From assembly GCA_015179045.1 (NCBI GenBank), contig WHUZ01000101.1:124001-188000 (forward strand): a stretch of 64,000 bases of DNA, read 5' to 3'. Positions 22,963 through 35,219 of the stretch are shown here, in pieces. How positions within the stretch are numbered: the stretch's first letter is position 1; each line of letters opens with the position of its first letter. Both the position numbers and the translations under genes were made by a program. Source of the DNA: Kalaharituber pfeilii (lineage: Eukaryota; Ascomycota; Pezizomycetes; Pezizales; Pezizaceae). Below the pieces are notes generated by a model, which saw only the letters and a list, made by a program, of their open reading frames with translations, did no database searches and had not been told where the DNA came from.

Positions 22963-23749
22963 GTGTCTTGCGGATGAGAGGTGAAGATGATGGGATTTCA
23001 GGAACGAAGGGAGCTCCAGTTTGGGACGATCCCCCCGTTGACTCTCACCGTCTTGGCACGGAACCTGGATGGATCATGCATCTATGCGATGCCAAGAAGT
23101 ATGCTCTTCTTGGTTTCCCTTATGCAGTCTGGAGACTAACCAAATCCAGTAGTCTCTGCTAGATCTGAATGACCGCACTCTCCGTTCTCTGTGTCAGTTG
23201 CAGACTCCACCTCCAGCGCCTACGATTTAATTTATTTTAATTAGATGAAAAGGGGAGGGTTCTGTATTCATTTTGGAATTCTACTTTCTTTCTACAGTTT
23301 CGTTCAAAGCTTTTCCCGTGAACTTCCCCCTCATAGGCCCAAATTAAAAGTCCCAATCTACACTTACTTTTCAACAAAAATGGTCGATGTCACAAAGATC
23401 GCCTGCAGGAGGGAAATGTCAGATCAGGTCCATCACTCGTTCGTGAGTTAGTGGCAAGCCGGTACAACGGAAAGATCTAGGGAAACCTGAGACGCATATC
23501 CTATCAGTATTTATTTAGATGAGTAAAAGGAGCAGGACTTGAACTGTCTTAGTGTAGCAAGGGACAAAGATAGAGGCGGCGCTTTCTGCTCTCGAACAAC
23601 GTAATGGGTATAGGTTCTAAGATGTTGCTGTAGTTAATGAATCAAGCAAAATAAAAAGTTAAATTTAAGAAAAATAAAAATAAAATAAATTAAAACAGAT
23701 TACTCTGGTTCCACTAGAATTTAATTATATAGAACCGGAGCATTGCAGT
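22963..23749. other. TDP1 upstream and spacer
   Basis: Promoter side of TDP1, then featureless spacer with an A-rich tract at about 23640-23700 next to the SINE-like repeat. No gene is seen. Confidence 0.35.
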
Positions 23750-23890
23750 CCATCTCAGGGAGATGCTGGACAACCCTCTTCCCCAGCTCAACTCGAGAGT
23801 TAAACCAGGGCCCTGAATTCTATCCTTCTCCATGGCGCTTTTGGATACCTCCATCGCCGGAGACCACAGCTTTCCACTTCAGCCAAGGCA
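23750..23890 (-). repeat. tRNA-like SINE copy F
   Basis: About 140 bp that aligns end to end with 27619-27752 (shared ccatctcagggaga, ctccatggcgct or ctccatcgcgct, and ccacttcagccaaggc). Read on the minus strand it starts with tggctgaagtgg, an A-box-like word, and has a degraded B-box (ggtttaactct) where the other copy has ggttcgattc. Also shares gctggacaaccctcttcc with the copy at 62797. Confidence 0.6.
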
Positions 23891-23974
23891 TAGTTCTTCC
23901 CGCAACGGGTGTTCCAAGGTCAATATCCTGTAAGATGTACTTACCCAACAGGTAACGTGCGCAACACGACCAAA

Positions 23975-24088
23975 ATGTCTACGCTCAAAATCAGGCACAG
24001 AGAATTATCCCCCAATTACCAAGGAAAAATATGGGGTGCTCTTCAAGGCGGTTTATCCGATAGACAAATTGCAAAAAAAATTATAATA

Positions 24089-24175
<87 letters not shown>

Positions 24176-25015
24176 CCTAGGTCAACTGTATGGTGCACTC
24201 TCCTTGCGGACAGACTTAGAAGACCCCACCAGCGCTTCAAACCTGGGGGAGAAATTAGAAAAACAACCGAAGAAGAGGATAAAAGGCTGTTCAGGCCAGC
24301 TGTCTGAGAGGGGAAAAAAATTAGGAAATGGAAAGCAGCAAGGGGGATCGAACTCATAGACGATAATCTTTTAGCATGGGCAATTAGATATAGGCATTGG
24401 AGACCAGAAATGTTGGCGAACAGTGTGATTTGAGGTGAAGAAGCTTCTGTTGAGATGACGGAAAAAAGCAGATCTGGGTCTTCAGATATCCAAGATAAGC
24501 TGTTTCGTAAGGGCCATATTGGGGAGATATAAATGATCCTAAGGTGTCACAGACGATGTGGGAATGCTTTATTGGCAGTACAAGGGTTCATAACGCCGTA
24601 CCTGTACTTGGAGATGAAGAGGCACCGAGGGGGGTGACCACCAAGTTATATTAAGGTATTGGAGGAAGCTCTACCAGATTTCATCGAAGAATCGGGTAAT
24701 GCTGAAGAGATTATCTTTACGTAAGATAGCTCACCTATTCATACTGCTCTAATAGTCAAACATTGGCTTGAGGAGAAAGATATCAAGGTGATGGAATGGG
24801 CTGCCTAGTCACCTCACCTCAATCCCGTTGGGCAAAACTGGAAAGTATGATGCATTGATGGTCTTCCCGTCTTGAGCAAGTGCCTGGTGGCAATGCCAAA
24901 GCCAAAGATGCAGTAAAAGAATGCTTGGACTCATTTGCTGGTTGCACTTGGATCCGGAATAACTGCAAAGGTTGGCTGAAGGGGTGCCACGTGTGGGGCT
25001 ATAATTAAGGCACAA
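23975..25015 (+). mobile_element. Tc1/mariner-like transposon relic
   Basis: Decayed transposase. The N-terminal helix-turn-helix reads RELSPNYQGKIWGAL, GLSDRQIAKK and PRSTVW, typical of Tc1-like DNA-binding domains. Later frames give MWECFIGSTRVH (the WGCF-like catalytic block), an x-D-S-S-P-I-H-T-A block at about 24730-24755, and SPHLNPVG near 24815, the S-P-D-L-N-P-I-E region before the last catalytic acid. The reading frame changes several times and contains stops. Terminal inverted repeats were not identified. A (TAA)n tract splits the DNA-binding domain. It cannot move by itself. Confidence 0.7.
24083..24174 (+). repeat. (TAA)n microsatellite inside the transposase
   Basis: About 30 uninterrupted TAA/AAT units, read in the transposase frame as a run of asparagines between I-A-K-K and P-R-S-T-V-W. 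The frame stays open across it. Confidence 0.95.
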
Positions 25016-25755
25016 TGGTGGTACACGAAATATTAGAAATCCATGGTGTACTCATTAGTCGTGTAGCTATCTCATGGTACCTTTATATGTTAATTGAAGG
25101 ACTGGTGGTGGAGTTATTAATTTTTTTGCACAGTGGTTGCGTCGGCGGGTTGATGTGAAGGTGTCGTGATGGCACTTGAGTCGTTGGATTATTGATTTCT
25201 TTATGTCAGTATCGTGTTCCAGTAGAGTTTCCGGATAATGTCACTGGAGAATATCTAGGCAGAATATTTCGAGGAGGTCTGACGTAACAGGCAATCATAA
25301 GACAGTTTGTACGGTGCGTAAGCGGGGTATAAATTTGTCGTTCGAGAAACATGACCATGCGTATACAGTGGTATACAGTAAGTAAACACCTCCAAATGCT
25401 GGTAAACAGGGGCAGTCGGAGATTACACCCTCGTGAAAGTGATCACCACGTCACTTACACACAGAGTTATCCACTAATTATCACAAACTTGGTTACCACA
25501 AACTAGTCATTGCTTCAATTATCTTATACTTCCGCTATATCAATCTTACCAGTCGCCCAGCAGATTTCCAGAACTTGATAATTCTTGATCTCTTACATTC
25601 TTTCTTTACTAGAAAATGAGGAAGTTACTTGCATGTGTCCAAGAGGGATATGGCGTGAGCTAATGTTATCATACGTACAGAGAAGGGTACTAGTTGGTTC
25701 TCGACTTCGAACAATATTTCCTTTTGATTTCATCTCACATTCCAGAACTCTCTAA
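25016..25755. other. Transposon flank and spacer
   Basis: No gene. The sequence around 25370-25400 (gtatacagtggtatacagta) contains a short tandem repeat and could be an old transposon end, but no partner inverted repeat was found. Confidence 0.3.
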
Positions 25756-26520
25756 CTATGGCTCATGGACTTCCCACCCTATATTTCGTCCACCACCACT
25801 GATACTCTCACCACTTCCACCCTCTTCTCCCTCCTGTCCTTTTCTACTGCTTCCACTCATTTCGCATCTACTATTGCTGCATAGAGTGGCTTGCCAGGCT
25901 TGGTATAGGGTGTACTTTACGTTAACGACTTTTCTTCTAGGTTGTGATTTCAAACCAATACCCAGATCTTCATACCCATCGTGCAGAAGCCTACCCATGG
26001 GTCCGGACGTAGATAGTGTAGATGTTTGCTTCCTTTACTTCTCGTTCTATGACTGTTTCATTTTCGGCTTTTTGTTGTTTTTGTATTTGTTCAATAACTG
26101 CCTCATGCTCTTGCCATCGTCAAAGAGCTTGTTTTAAGTCTGTTTCTTGTTGTACCGTGCCAGACCCTTTTTGTCCTCGTCGATCATCAATCTCAAGTTG
26201 CTCCACCATTCGTGCTATCGCTTGCTGGGGGCCTTCCAGTTCTTTTCCACTTTTCTCTCATAAAAAAAGGTTGATCTTTTGCCAGAGATTCATTTTATTC
26301 CCTGCAGTATGGTCACCTTGTTAACCCAAGCACAAGCGCATGAGGGTTAATCCTTCTTCCTCGGTGGACGTGTTCGACCACTCGAACTAGGGAGATTCGG
26401 AATTGCTGAAGCGGACTCAGCTTGCGGAGCCCCTTCTTCTAGTCTTTCTGAGCTTGGGGTACCTATTCAAGAGGTGTCGGATGCTGAAGGGGTTGCTCTT
26501 GGACGTCTTGGAGGCATAGT
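25756..26520 (-). pseudogene. Broken unrecognised open frame
   Basis: On the minus strand a start at about 26518 opens MPPRRPRATPSASDTS. After stops and possible small introns, the frame continues with NKMNLWQKINLF, ELEGPQQAIARMVEQLEIDD, GSGTVQQETDLKQAL and QKQQKAENETVIERE. The alternation of charged helices and the G-N-K-M-x-x-W-x-x-I block recalls a multicopy fungal hypothetical protein I cannot name. Several stops make it non-functional as written. Confidence 0.3.
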
Positions 26521-27618
26521 GACTGCGTTGGTAGAGGGTGAATAAAAGGCTATGGGGAAAATTGTACTGCTGGTGTGTATGACAACCAATCAAGTCAGAA
26601 ATTTATAGAGCAATTTTTCATGTTCGGTGTTAATCCTATTCAAAGTTTGAAGGCAATCAGACTTGGTTACATAGTTGTAAGCATTGCTCAAACATGTGCA
26701 GTTTTCCCCGTAGTCACGAGATTTTTTCAAAGTTCATGTAAACAAAGCTCCGTACCGTTGTCACGGCAACGATGCGGCACTGTCTCTACAAGGAAAACTA
26801 TGGGGATGTTGACAATAATAAACACATTGTTGCTAAGGCAACGTATTTTTCTCCAAATCCTGAAAAAAGTTCGGGGTTTGTAAAACCTCTCTAGCTAAAA
26901 CTGTAACAAGGTCAGGTCTGGTGTCTGCTGGATGCAGTGGGTACGTACCAGCAGTCTCGAACCAGATTACGAATGGATAAAAGCAAATAAACTCTAATTC
27001 AACATCGCTGTCCCTCCTCAAACCGTTTTCTTTCACGTCACAAGATCACGTCAGCTTCATGCAATCAATCTCTCTGACGTCATCTACGACAAGTATTCCT
27101 AATTTCCTTACTATAAACCTACACTTGGGCTCTTACTGCCGTCATAACACATTCCCAACGAAGGTAGTTACCTGTTGAATTTAGGCTAAACTCAATGTCC
27201 TCACCTTCATCCCCCTTGTCCAGTACCTAATTTGACCACCGCATAAATCGTTGTAGAGCTGCTGTAAAAGGGTTTGGTGCAATAATTGGTCTTAGGTATG
27301 TGTTTCGCCATGGGTATGGGGCATTTTGCACGCAGCAGCTGATGCTACTTAACTCTCGTATCGTATTGCTATAGTTCAAAAGAGTGAAGAGATAGATGTC
27401 GTTAATGATAGAAATCTGCGCTCATAACTAGCAAGTACTGGGGAGGTTTCATTAGGTACAATTTATGGCAAGTGTTGTTGGTTACCACAACAGCATCGAG
27501 ACACAACGTAATTGTCCGAGATCCACTGCAATACAACGTCTGTTGCATGAAAGCATATCGGTATGATAACAAATTGGGGATTATATAGCTCCCATTATTT
27601 ATTCTAAATCAATAGACT
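26521..27618. other. Spacer without a supported gene
   Basis: Short frames only; no domain, RNA gene or clear repeat was recognised. Confidence 0.35.
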
Positions 27619-27752
27619 CCATCTCAGGGAGAGATGGACAATTCTCTTGCCCTGCTCAGAATCGAACCAGCGCACTCAATTGTACACCTCTCCATCGCGC
27701 TTGTGGTTAGCTCAATCGCTGGAGGCCACAGAATTCCACTTCAGCCAAGGCG
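27619..27752 (-). repeat. tRNA-like SINE copy E
   Basis: On the minus strand it starts with an A-box-like tggctgaagtgg (27747-27736) and has a good B-box, ggttcgattc (27668-27659), the arrangement of a tRNA-derived SINE head. The whole unit aligns with 23750-23890. It ends immediately before a gypsy fragment. Confidence 0.65.
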
Positions 27753-27794
27753 AAGGTCAGTTCAATTTGTAGTACTAGTATAACACCAACTCTA

Positions 27795-28745
27795 CGTACC
27801 TTCTTGGGATTTGCCAACTCCTGCTGCTGCTTTATCAAAGACTACTCTCGTATTGTATCTCCTATGGTCAAACTAACTTGGAAAGATACTCCTTTTGTAT
27901 GGGATACTACACGCAATAATGCATTTGAATACCTGAAAAGGACCTTTACTTCAAGGCATACGTGCACCCAACATCTGAACATGCTAAATATCCCATGCGC
28001 ATGCTCAGCATGCGCGATGTGCCCAATATCCCCCTGCGTGCACTCACCAGCCGCGCCGTGGAAGACTGTAATTGGGAAAGGTATCTACTTGTTTCAAAAA
28101 TTCCACTTTATATTACACTCCCAGTCCCGGCAACTGTGCAGTAACCGATGGTGTACCACTACTCCGTATTTATGCTATGTAGCCGGCAACGGGTGCAGAA
28201 ATTCTGCTAATACCCAGGATATTGGCATTTGGTTGCAATTAAGGGCGTCGGTGATTGACACATACGCATTACGCTCACTGGACTGGAGCTCGAGGTCGAT
28301 ATTAGGGAACGGAGGGCCGTCAGTCGCAATTTGCGGGCTATAAAAGTAGTTAAATATTTGTGTTGTTAGGATTATATCTTGATAACAATCTTTGCCCTAC
28401 ACAAATCACACAGCATAGCACTTTGGAGGAAAACTCCCAGCGCATTACCTATCTTTGAGTAGCAATCATACAACTACTGGTTTCTCTTGATGTCGTCTAT
28501 GTACCTGAGGCGGAAGGCTGGGAATCAAGAGAAGACATTTAATGTTGTGGTGTAGGTCCATCCACAAGTTTACTAGACAAGTCTCCTTTACATCTAAATT
28601 GCTAAACAGAACAAAGCGATTAAATATGCTTAATAACTTCCAAATCATAGTACAATATGGCAGTCATGCCAATGAAATACTTAGATACATGGCTGATTTT
28701 TTCTGTAGACTCTATAATATAGAAGAACATATTTCCTTAATATAG
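27795..28745 (+). mobile_element. Ty3/gypsy reverse transcriptase-RNase H fragments
   Basis: At 27800-27950 the frame reads GFANSCCCFIKDYSRIVSPM, then KLTWKDTPFVWD and AFEYLKRTF, the junction between reverse transcriptase thumb and RNase H in gypsy elements (compare F-L-G-x-x-N-F-Y-R-R-F-I). At about 28610-28715 a second block, LNMLNNFQIIVQYGS then ADFFCRLYN, matches the RNase H end (F-x-I-x-Y-x-x-G ... A-D-x-L-S-R). The DNA between is scrambled. No LTRs were found. Confidence 0.55.
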
Positions 28746-29744
28746 GGCCAGTAAAGTGGCGAAGAAAACCAAAGCATCCACACTGAAGTTTGTATCCACG
28801 AGGGATATGGGGAAGGCTATAGAATCATTACTCACAGAATAAAGAAAACAAAGAAACGAAAAATGCAAATGGAATTATTGAAGGAACTTCGCACCTGCAC
28901 CACTCCGGGCGGTACACTGCAATCCTGTCCACTCGGTTATCCAAGCAGTTTCACGAACTAGTCCCGCTGTAACCGGAAGATCCGGATCCGCATCAAGGGT
29001 ATTCCAAAATCGTACCGGTGCCTTCGTAGTTGTAATCTATTGCGATCTATACAGGTTACTGAAGCAGTGCTTTTTTGAGGCTGCAGATTGTTAAAGGGTT
29101 CCTGAGAATTTTTCCCCGTGGAATATTTTCCAAAATTCTGGACTCCCAAAAGTAGTATCCCATTGTTGCAACCCCGAGTGCCACCTGCTATACCAGAAAC
29201 TAAGCACTACTGGGATATTAGTTGCAGCGACATTGCAGACGGTCTCCTAGGGGGCATATCAAAGGAGTCGGTGTCCTGAATGCAGTTCCCAATGTACTAA
29301 GGAGGAGTCTGTAGGACTTTCCTACCGGAAGAGGGCAATAGTGCACCCGACGGGAGGGGTAGTGTATATATCGGGAACCTGAGTGATGGGCATGCCGGGA
29401 GGATAAGGACGAGCTAGGATTTGTGGATGTTGTTCCTGTTCTCCTATATATCTATCGTCAATACTGGTACAATGGACGAAATGCTTGGACACTGAGATTC
29501 TCAATATAAAGTCTTCTATATGTGACTTTCCCTCTATTTTCTATCATGGGCAGCTCTTCCTCCAAAAGTTGCTGCTGTTCCTACATGTGGTTCGCTATAG
29601 CCTTCTCCGTAATGTACAGGTCTGACGACCACACAGCATAAATACTTGGGACGCCTCATCTGATTATGCCTAGCAAGTTAGCTACTTCAACAGTTGCGAT
29701 ACCACGTATATGTATGACACCAATCACTTTTGGTTTCATTGGCC
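28746..29744. other. Probable transposon-derived spacer
   Basis: Weak continuation of retroelement-like sequence just after the RNase H block, then no identifiable feature. A segment at about 29160-29240 was considered as a 5S-like gene and rejected. Confidence 0.3.
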
Positions 29745-30315
29745 AGCTTCCGTAACCAGACTAAGCTTCCCCAGCATAGCCAGTTTTCTCCAGCATTACC
29801 AACCCCCCCTACTCCATATATAAACCTTCCCCAACATAGTAGCGAGCCTTTCCCCCCTTCGTCAGCTACCTTTCTCCCACATCGCCAACTTCATTGGTAA
29901 AGCCAGCCTTTCCTGAAATAGTCAGCTTTTCCAATATTACCAGCTTCCTCTGCATCACCAGTTTTCTCGGATTCCCCGGGTGCCTATGGTCTTTTGGTAA
30001 TCTCAGCGACTCAGCTTCTCAGGCCTCCGGGATGGGAAGCAACTTGAGTGACTCCGACGTTGCGAACCATGGACACGAAGTCCCTTGTAACACCCGTACA
30101 GTCCTACCGTTCCTCTAGCGAAAAGCTAGAGCTAACTATGTCGGAGAAGCAGGGAAACCAAGCTATAATATGCTGATGCAGTGGAGAAAAGCTGACGATG
30201 TGGAGGAAAGCTGGCGATGTGGCGGAAATGATGCCGATACCGAGAGAAGTTAGAAAGCTGGAAATAGCATATACTATATACAACGAGGAGGGTGGAAAGC
30301 AGATGCTGGAAGTGT
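29745..30315. repeat. Degenerate minisatellite in inverted orientation
   Basis: From 29745 to 29970 a loose unit of about 18-22 bp recurs (forms such as ttctcccacatcgccaac, ttccccagcatagccag, ttttccaatattaccagc). From 30130 to 30310 the same type of unit recurs on the other strand (agctggcgatgtggcgg, agctgacgatgtggagg). The arms could fold into a long imperfect hairpin. Confidence 0.55.
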
Positions 30316-31495
30316 GATGAAGCTAGCGGTTTTAGCGATCTAGCCCATGATTGGAGTTGCAAAGGCATGGCCTCGCTCCTCCCGAGCAGTTAGATCTTGG
30401 CCAATTGCGCGCAGTGATTTTGTACCGTCCGGTTACTGTGGGAGATCTTCTCGTTGAACCTACTTCTCCACTGAGCTAAAGTTATACTTCTCTATGCCAG
30501 GTTTCTGCTGCTGCACCCATTTGCTAATGTACACGGGTCCCCGCCCAATCCCACTCCTTCTGTTTTTCGTAGTCTCCCTTTTGATCTCTCTTTCTCATTT
30601 TCGTACTCCAACAGTACCTACTACCTTAATCATCCATAGCCACGCTAACGGAAATTTGGCACAACAAGGATTCGGCTGTATCATAAAGGAGCTGAGACTC
30701 AGGTAGTGTCTAACGCTGGAGAAGCAGAATTATTCTTGGACTTCTTTATACATCACCGTGCCCAGGGCTTCACAGCAAAAAGCATACCGCAATCCCCAAC
30801 AGGCCTCCTACACTATTAATCACTTCGCCCACTATTTCAACTACCGAAGAACCCCCTGGGTACGACACTAGGAGCATCCTGCCTTGTACTTTGTGGTTTT
30901 TGCGTGGCACGTGTGGTTTCACAGAGGATCGTTGTGTATGAAGTTGTATATAGAGGGGGTAGTAGCAAGGTTAGTAGGGGGGGTGCAGGAGTGAGTGTGA
31001 TTGCATAAGAAGCCGTTGGATGGTCACAATTTGTACGGGAATGTTAATATACATACATATGTAGATTTTATTAGTACAATACGACTGGTACAATGAACAT
31101 TGAGATGGAGATGCGGGCGCGGGATTGAAGCGGACTGGATACATATGTATTTTAGTCCTTATGCTCATCAACAACGTACAGTATGCGGTCTTAAATCCCT
31201 ATATATACATGAGCTGCAAGCAGATTGGTGCGAGTATGAGGTTGCTATTCCTACAATGAGTGTATCCGGAATCTTTCTTGATAGTTCATCATGTCGTACA
31301 TCCTTATACCTCCATCTCCGCTCACGTGCCATCAACATCCTGTGACCCCTTGACACATGACCATTTCACGTGACATGTGCCGTGCGATAATCAACACCCG
31401 CACTCAACACAACCATGCAAACTCAAACTCACATTGCATATCAACTCAGTACATATCCCCGTGTAACATTAACAGAAGGTAAGGCAAACAGACAA
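30316..31495. other. Spacer, possible copia flank
   Basis: No gene. If the copia element at 31496-34094 kept its 3' LTR it should lie at the right end of this stretch, but no matching sequence is visible on its far side. Confidence 0.3.
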
Positions 31496-34094
31496 TTAGA
31501 CATACATGTAAAAGATTCCCATAGCCTTGTTAAAACTCTCATGATGCCACAATAAAAGCCCGTGGGAAAAAAAATCGAGAGAGTGAGAGAGAGAGAAAGA
31601 GTGCCACTTCCTTAAAGTACCTAGTGTACCTGTTGCATGCGTATGTTGCTCATGTATGACTTGTGCAAGCGGCTTTGTCAGCGTATTGACTATATTAGTG
31701 TAAGCAGGCATAGGTGCCAATATCATGGCTCCTTGCAATTGATCAACGGTTTCACGGATTAAATGATCTTTAATAGCGATGTGCTTACTCCGATCATGAC
31801 ACCTCAGATTCTTCACTAAGTCCATACTCCATATGAATGATCTGTGCTTGGCTAGTTCCTTGAGGTTGACGTTGCGACCACTGGCTGCTCAATTTAGCAT
31901 ATAATCTTTGTAACCAAATTGCTTCTTTACATGCCTCTGTTACTGCCATATATTCAGCTTCTGTTGATGACAGTGAACAGTAGGATGCTTCCTCGATTTC
32001 CACGAAATTGCTCCATTTGCGAGAGCAAAGACATATCCGGATGTTGACCTGCGATCATGAGGATCACTGGTCCAGCCAGAGTCACCATAGCCTATAAGGT
32101 CAGTTATTCAAGTCATTAGTTCCATGGTAGACAAGGCCATAATTCAACGTATGTAACAGATATCGAAGTGCTCGCTTAGTAGCAGCAGCGTGTTCAGCAG
32201 TCGGACTAGCATTAAATCGTCCTAACGTGGACATCGCATAAGCTAGGTCAAGACATGTACCGAGCAAAGCGTACATGACTTTTCCAACGAGAGATTGATA
32301 TCTTATGACTTCGGAGCTAGAAAGGACTTAATCAGTGGATTCAGCGGGAATGAGGGGGGCATTCGGCAATTGGGAATCAGTTTGGCCTTTAGATGTCAAT
32401 GCGAGACAGATTTTCACTAGAATTGAGGCGATGTATTTGGTCTGAAGTAACCAGATTATTCGATTATGCCGACCCATCCAAATTTCGAGTCCAATAAATA
32501 CACATACAGGTCCTAGATCCTTCATGCTGTACTTCTGTGACAACGTATGCTAGACTTCTGTGGCTTTAGCTTGCTTGTCGATTGGTGAGAATAGGAGAAT
32601 ATCGTCAACTCATAGCAGAAGAATGATTGAATCAGTTGACATGATGTATAGATTAGGGTCCTCGGTCAAGCGGGTGAATCCTATAGAGGCCAGGAAAGCG
32701 TCTTTGACCCATATATCGCCTTTCTAAAAGTACCGACTTCAAAACCTTGCTGCTCCATATATACCTCTTCTGCGAGTGACGGATGTAAGAGCGTGGTAAC
32801 GACATCCATTTAGTCCATATCCCAGAGCTTCTCGGCAGCTACGGCGATTAACATTCTCGCTGCGGCAAATTTTAGTACTGGAGCAGACGTTTCGCTGTAA
32901 TTGACCCCTGCTATTTGCTCGTATTCTTTGATAACTAATCGAGCCTTGTAATGAGTACTGCATTCTGACCTCTTCCGGAAGTCGCAATTCTTCATCCGAT
33001 GTCCTTTTTTCAATCAATGTTAACAGACTTGAAATGCATCGACGTCATCGTTATTTCCATTGTGACCTTGACCTTTATGACCCCCACGTCATCCTCCACA
33101 GCCATGATCACGGCCACGATGACCGCCTCTTTCGTTGCGAAAAACCATGGTAGATGATTAATCAGTGGCATCACTCCCAAGACCTGATTCGAATTCTAGA
33201 AGCGTGTTAATGGTGTAACCATCGTGCGTGCGTCGGCGGGATCTTTGAGGATGTATCGCTTATAGAAGTCAAAATTTGGAAGTAACCGCTTTAGGACATC
33301 TTTATAAGGTGAATATCAGAAATGGTATAATCGGTTTGTACCAGTTCCATTTTGATACCCAACAATAGACTAAAGTAGTCATCCACTAACTGTATCTTTC
33401 TCATCCTGTCTTCAAGGAATGCATCATGAATTCGTAAACTCGAGCTTCATTAGTTGGCACACTGAATCAGCATTCCAGAGTCTCCCATAAAGAAGCAGGG
33501 TCAGTTATGTCTGAGAGTTGAAACTTGATCCGGTCCGTCAATCAGCTATAGATGATTGATGCTGCTTCCGACCTGTGGACCTTGGAGCTGTGCTTGTCCT
33601 CTTTCGCTGTGGATGGCTCTCAAGCCGTATGACTGCCGTTATGGGTGTAGACATAGTTGAGGATGGGGTCGATGTGGATGCGGATGCTGTCGATGTCGCT
33701 GTGCCCCTGACGTGGTATGGAGCTCAATGATTGTGTACTAGAGTTAGTGGCAGGTGAAGAGGGGGTAATTCCAGGACTAGATGCAAGAGATTGTGGGCTT
33801 TAAGCACCACTCTAATTTTCTCCAATGCCAGTAGTTTATTTCCGTAAGCTTTGTCACGACTCCATACTTATCATGGTAGCCATCAGTAGCAGCGAGAGCG
33901 ATGGTCGCAGAGACAGCGTTGTTGGTGTTCTTCCACATTGCAGTACGATGAGGTGAAGCGATGAGATGAGGCGATGATAAAATGCAGCGAAACGGTAGCG
34001 AAACGGTAGTGCAGAGGTAGTCTGGTTTCGCGTGGGTTTGAGCGATCGTATGTGTAGCGAGAATGCGATGTTGCAGCGATCGCGATGTGGGCAA
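31496..34094 (-). mobile_element. Ty1/copia retrotransposon relic
   Basis: Read right to left the blocks keep copia order. At 34094-33777 is a Gag-like start (TKLTEINYWHWRKLEW). At about 33140-33060 lies His- and Gly-rich former zinc-knuckle DNA. At 33013-32810 is the start of reverse transcriptase (YKARLVIKEYEQIAGVNYSE then SAPVLKFAA). At 32543-32430 comes MKDLGPVCVFIGLEIW, another RT block. At 31990-31900 RNase H has CSLSSTEAEYMAVTEACKEA. At 31795-31660 there is SKHIAIKDHLIRE and LTKPLAQV. Stops and frameshifts are frequent, integrase is not readable, and LTRs were not found. Confidence 0.8.
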
Positions 34095-35219
34095 TTAAAG
34101 TGTTAGAACCTCACACTGGGATCGAAAATAAGATAAACATCTTCCATTCCTAACAATGATTAGCCACTTTGGCAACAAGGTCACTCGAGACGTCGACGCT
34201 CCTGACTCGCTGGAAGCCTGGGAAACTGAGATCACCGGAATACCGAGAGATTGGGCCGGAAAGCTGGGGATACCGATGAAAGTTAGCGATGCGGGAAACA
34301 GCTGGCTCCGACGATTATATGTATCACGAAGCGGGGTAAAGCTCGCTGCATATGGTGGGGTAAGTTAAGTCGGTGGGGTGGGGGGAGCTGGTGAAGCGAG
34401 GAGATTCTGTATGACTCAGGGAGCTGCTATAGCTAATGGAGCGATTGTTGGCACTGCCCAAATTCATTATGTCAGCTCTCCGAATAATGTGGTAGTACAA
34501 TTCGGACACTCTATCAATTTGGACAAAGTAAGTAGACTCGTGGCCGTTGGCAGCGAAGCAAATGATTGGTGCCGCTGTCATTTCCGCTAATCGCCAACGG
34601 AGTGCGGAGTGAGAATCGTCGTACACCAAATGGGATGACAGGCTCAGAGTCAACAAATCATTGCACAGACACGAATTGCAACTGCAAAGCAATAAACAAT
34701 CATCATCCACTGCCCACAGCTTCAACGTGAACCCTAAGGCTCCTTACATTAGTTCCCGCCTTCCTTACTCTATATATCTGACAGTTTGCGATCTGCTCCA
34801 CTGGTCATTCAGGATGGATAACAGGAGAGCTGGAGGTCCAGGGAGTCGCCCGAGGGGAAGATATTTTTTGGATAAGCTTCCAATCAGGTGAGCTCTTAAA
34901 TTAATGGCACTTCACCGCTACATTCCCCAGGCTTACATCTACCAATTGATAGACGTCACTCGCCTCCTGTCGGAGAGAATCAGAATACACCAACTAGCTC
35001 CGAACCTCCTGCCGGAGAGAAGCGGGATATACCACATAGCTCGGAGTCTCCTCCCAGAAAGAAGAGGAATACGGAGGCCGGCAGTGCTCCCTCACCAGCT
35101 AGTATTCTTCCGCATACCACAACTGATAGGTTGAGGGAAATTAACGAAATGCTGTCGACACTTAGTACGTATAATGTACTCTTTTACTATGCACTGAGCC
35201 CTTGTTGACATAAAGCTAG
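34095..35219. other. Upstream region of the NACHT-WD40 gene, with possible 5' exon
   Basis: From about 34945 to 35160 one plus-strand frame reads as a disordered Pro/Ser/Glu-rich segment (SSEPPAGEKRDIPHSSESPP) ending in RLREINEMLSTL. It is followed by a possible donor (GTACGT) and an acceptor (CTAG, 35216-35219) that would join it in frame to the NACHT exon. The first ATG was not settled; MDNRRAGGPGS at 34813 is a candidate but does not splice cleanly. Confidence 0.35.

Noticed and set aside
29158..29250. Possible 5S rRNA-like segment
   Set aside because: Only a few words resemble 5S; the A-box/C-box region and closing helix are absent.
31100..31495. 3' LTR of the copia relic
   Set aside because: No matching sequence is found on the far side (34095-34500), so an LTR cannot be shown.
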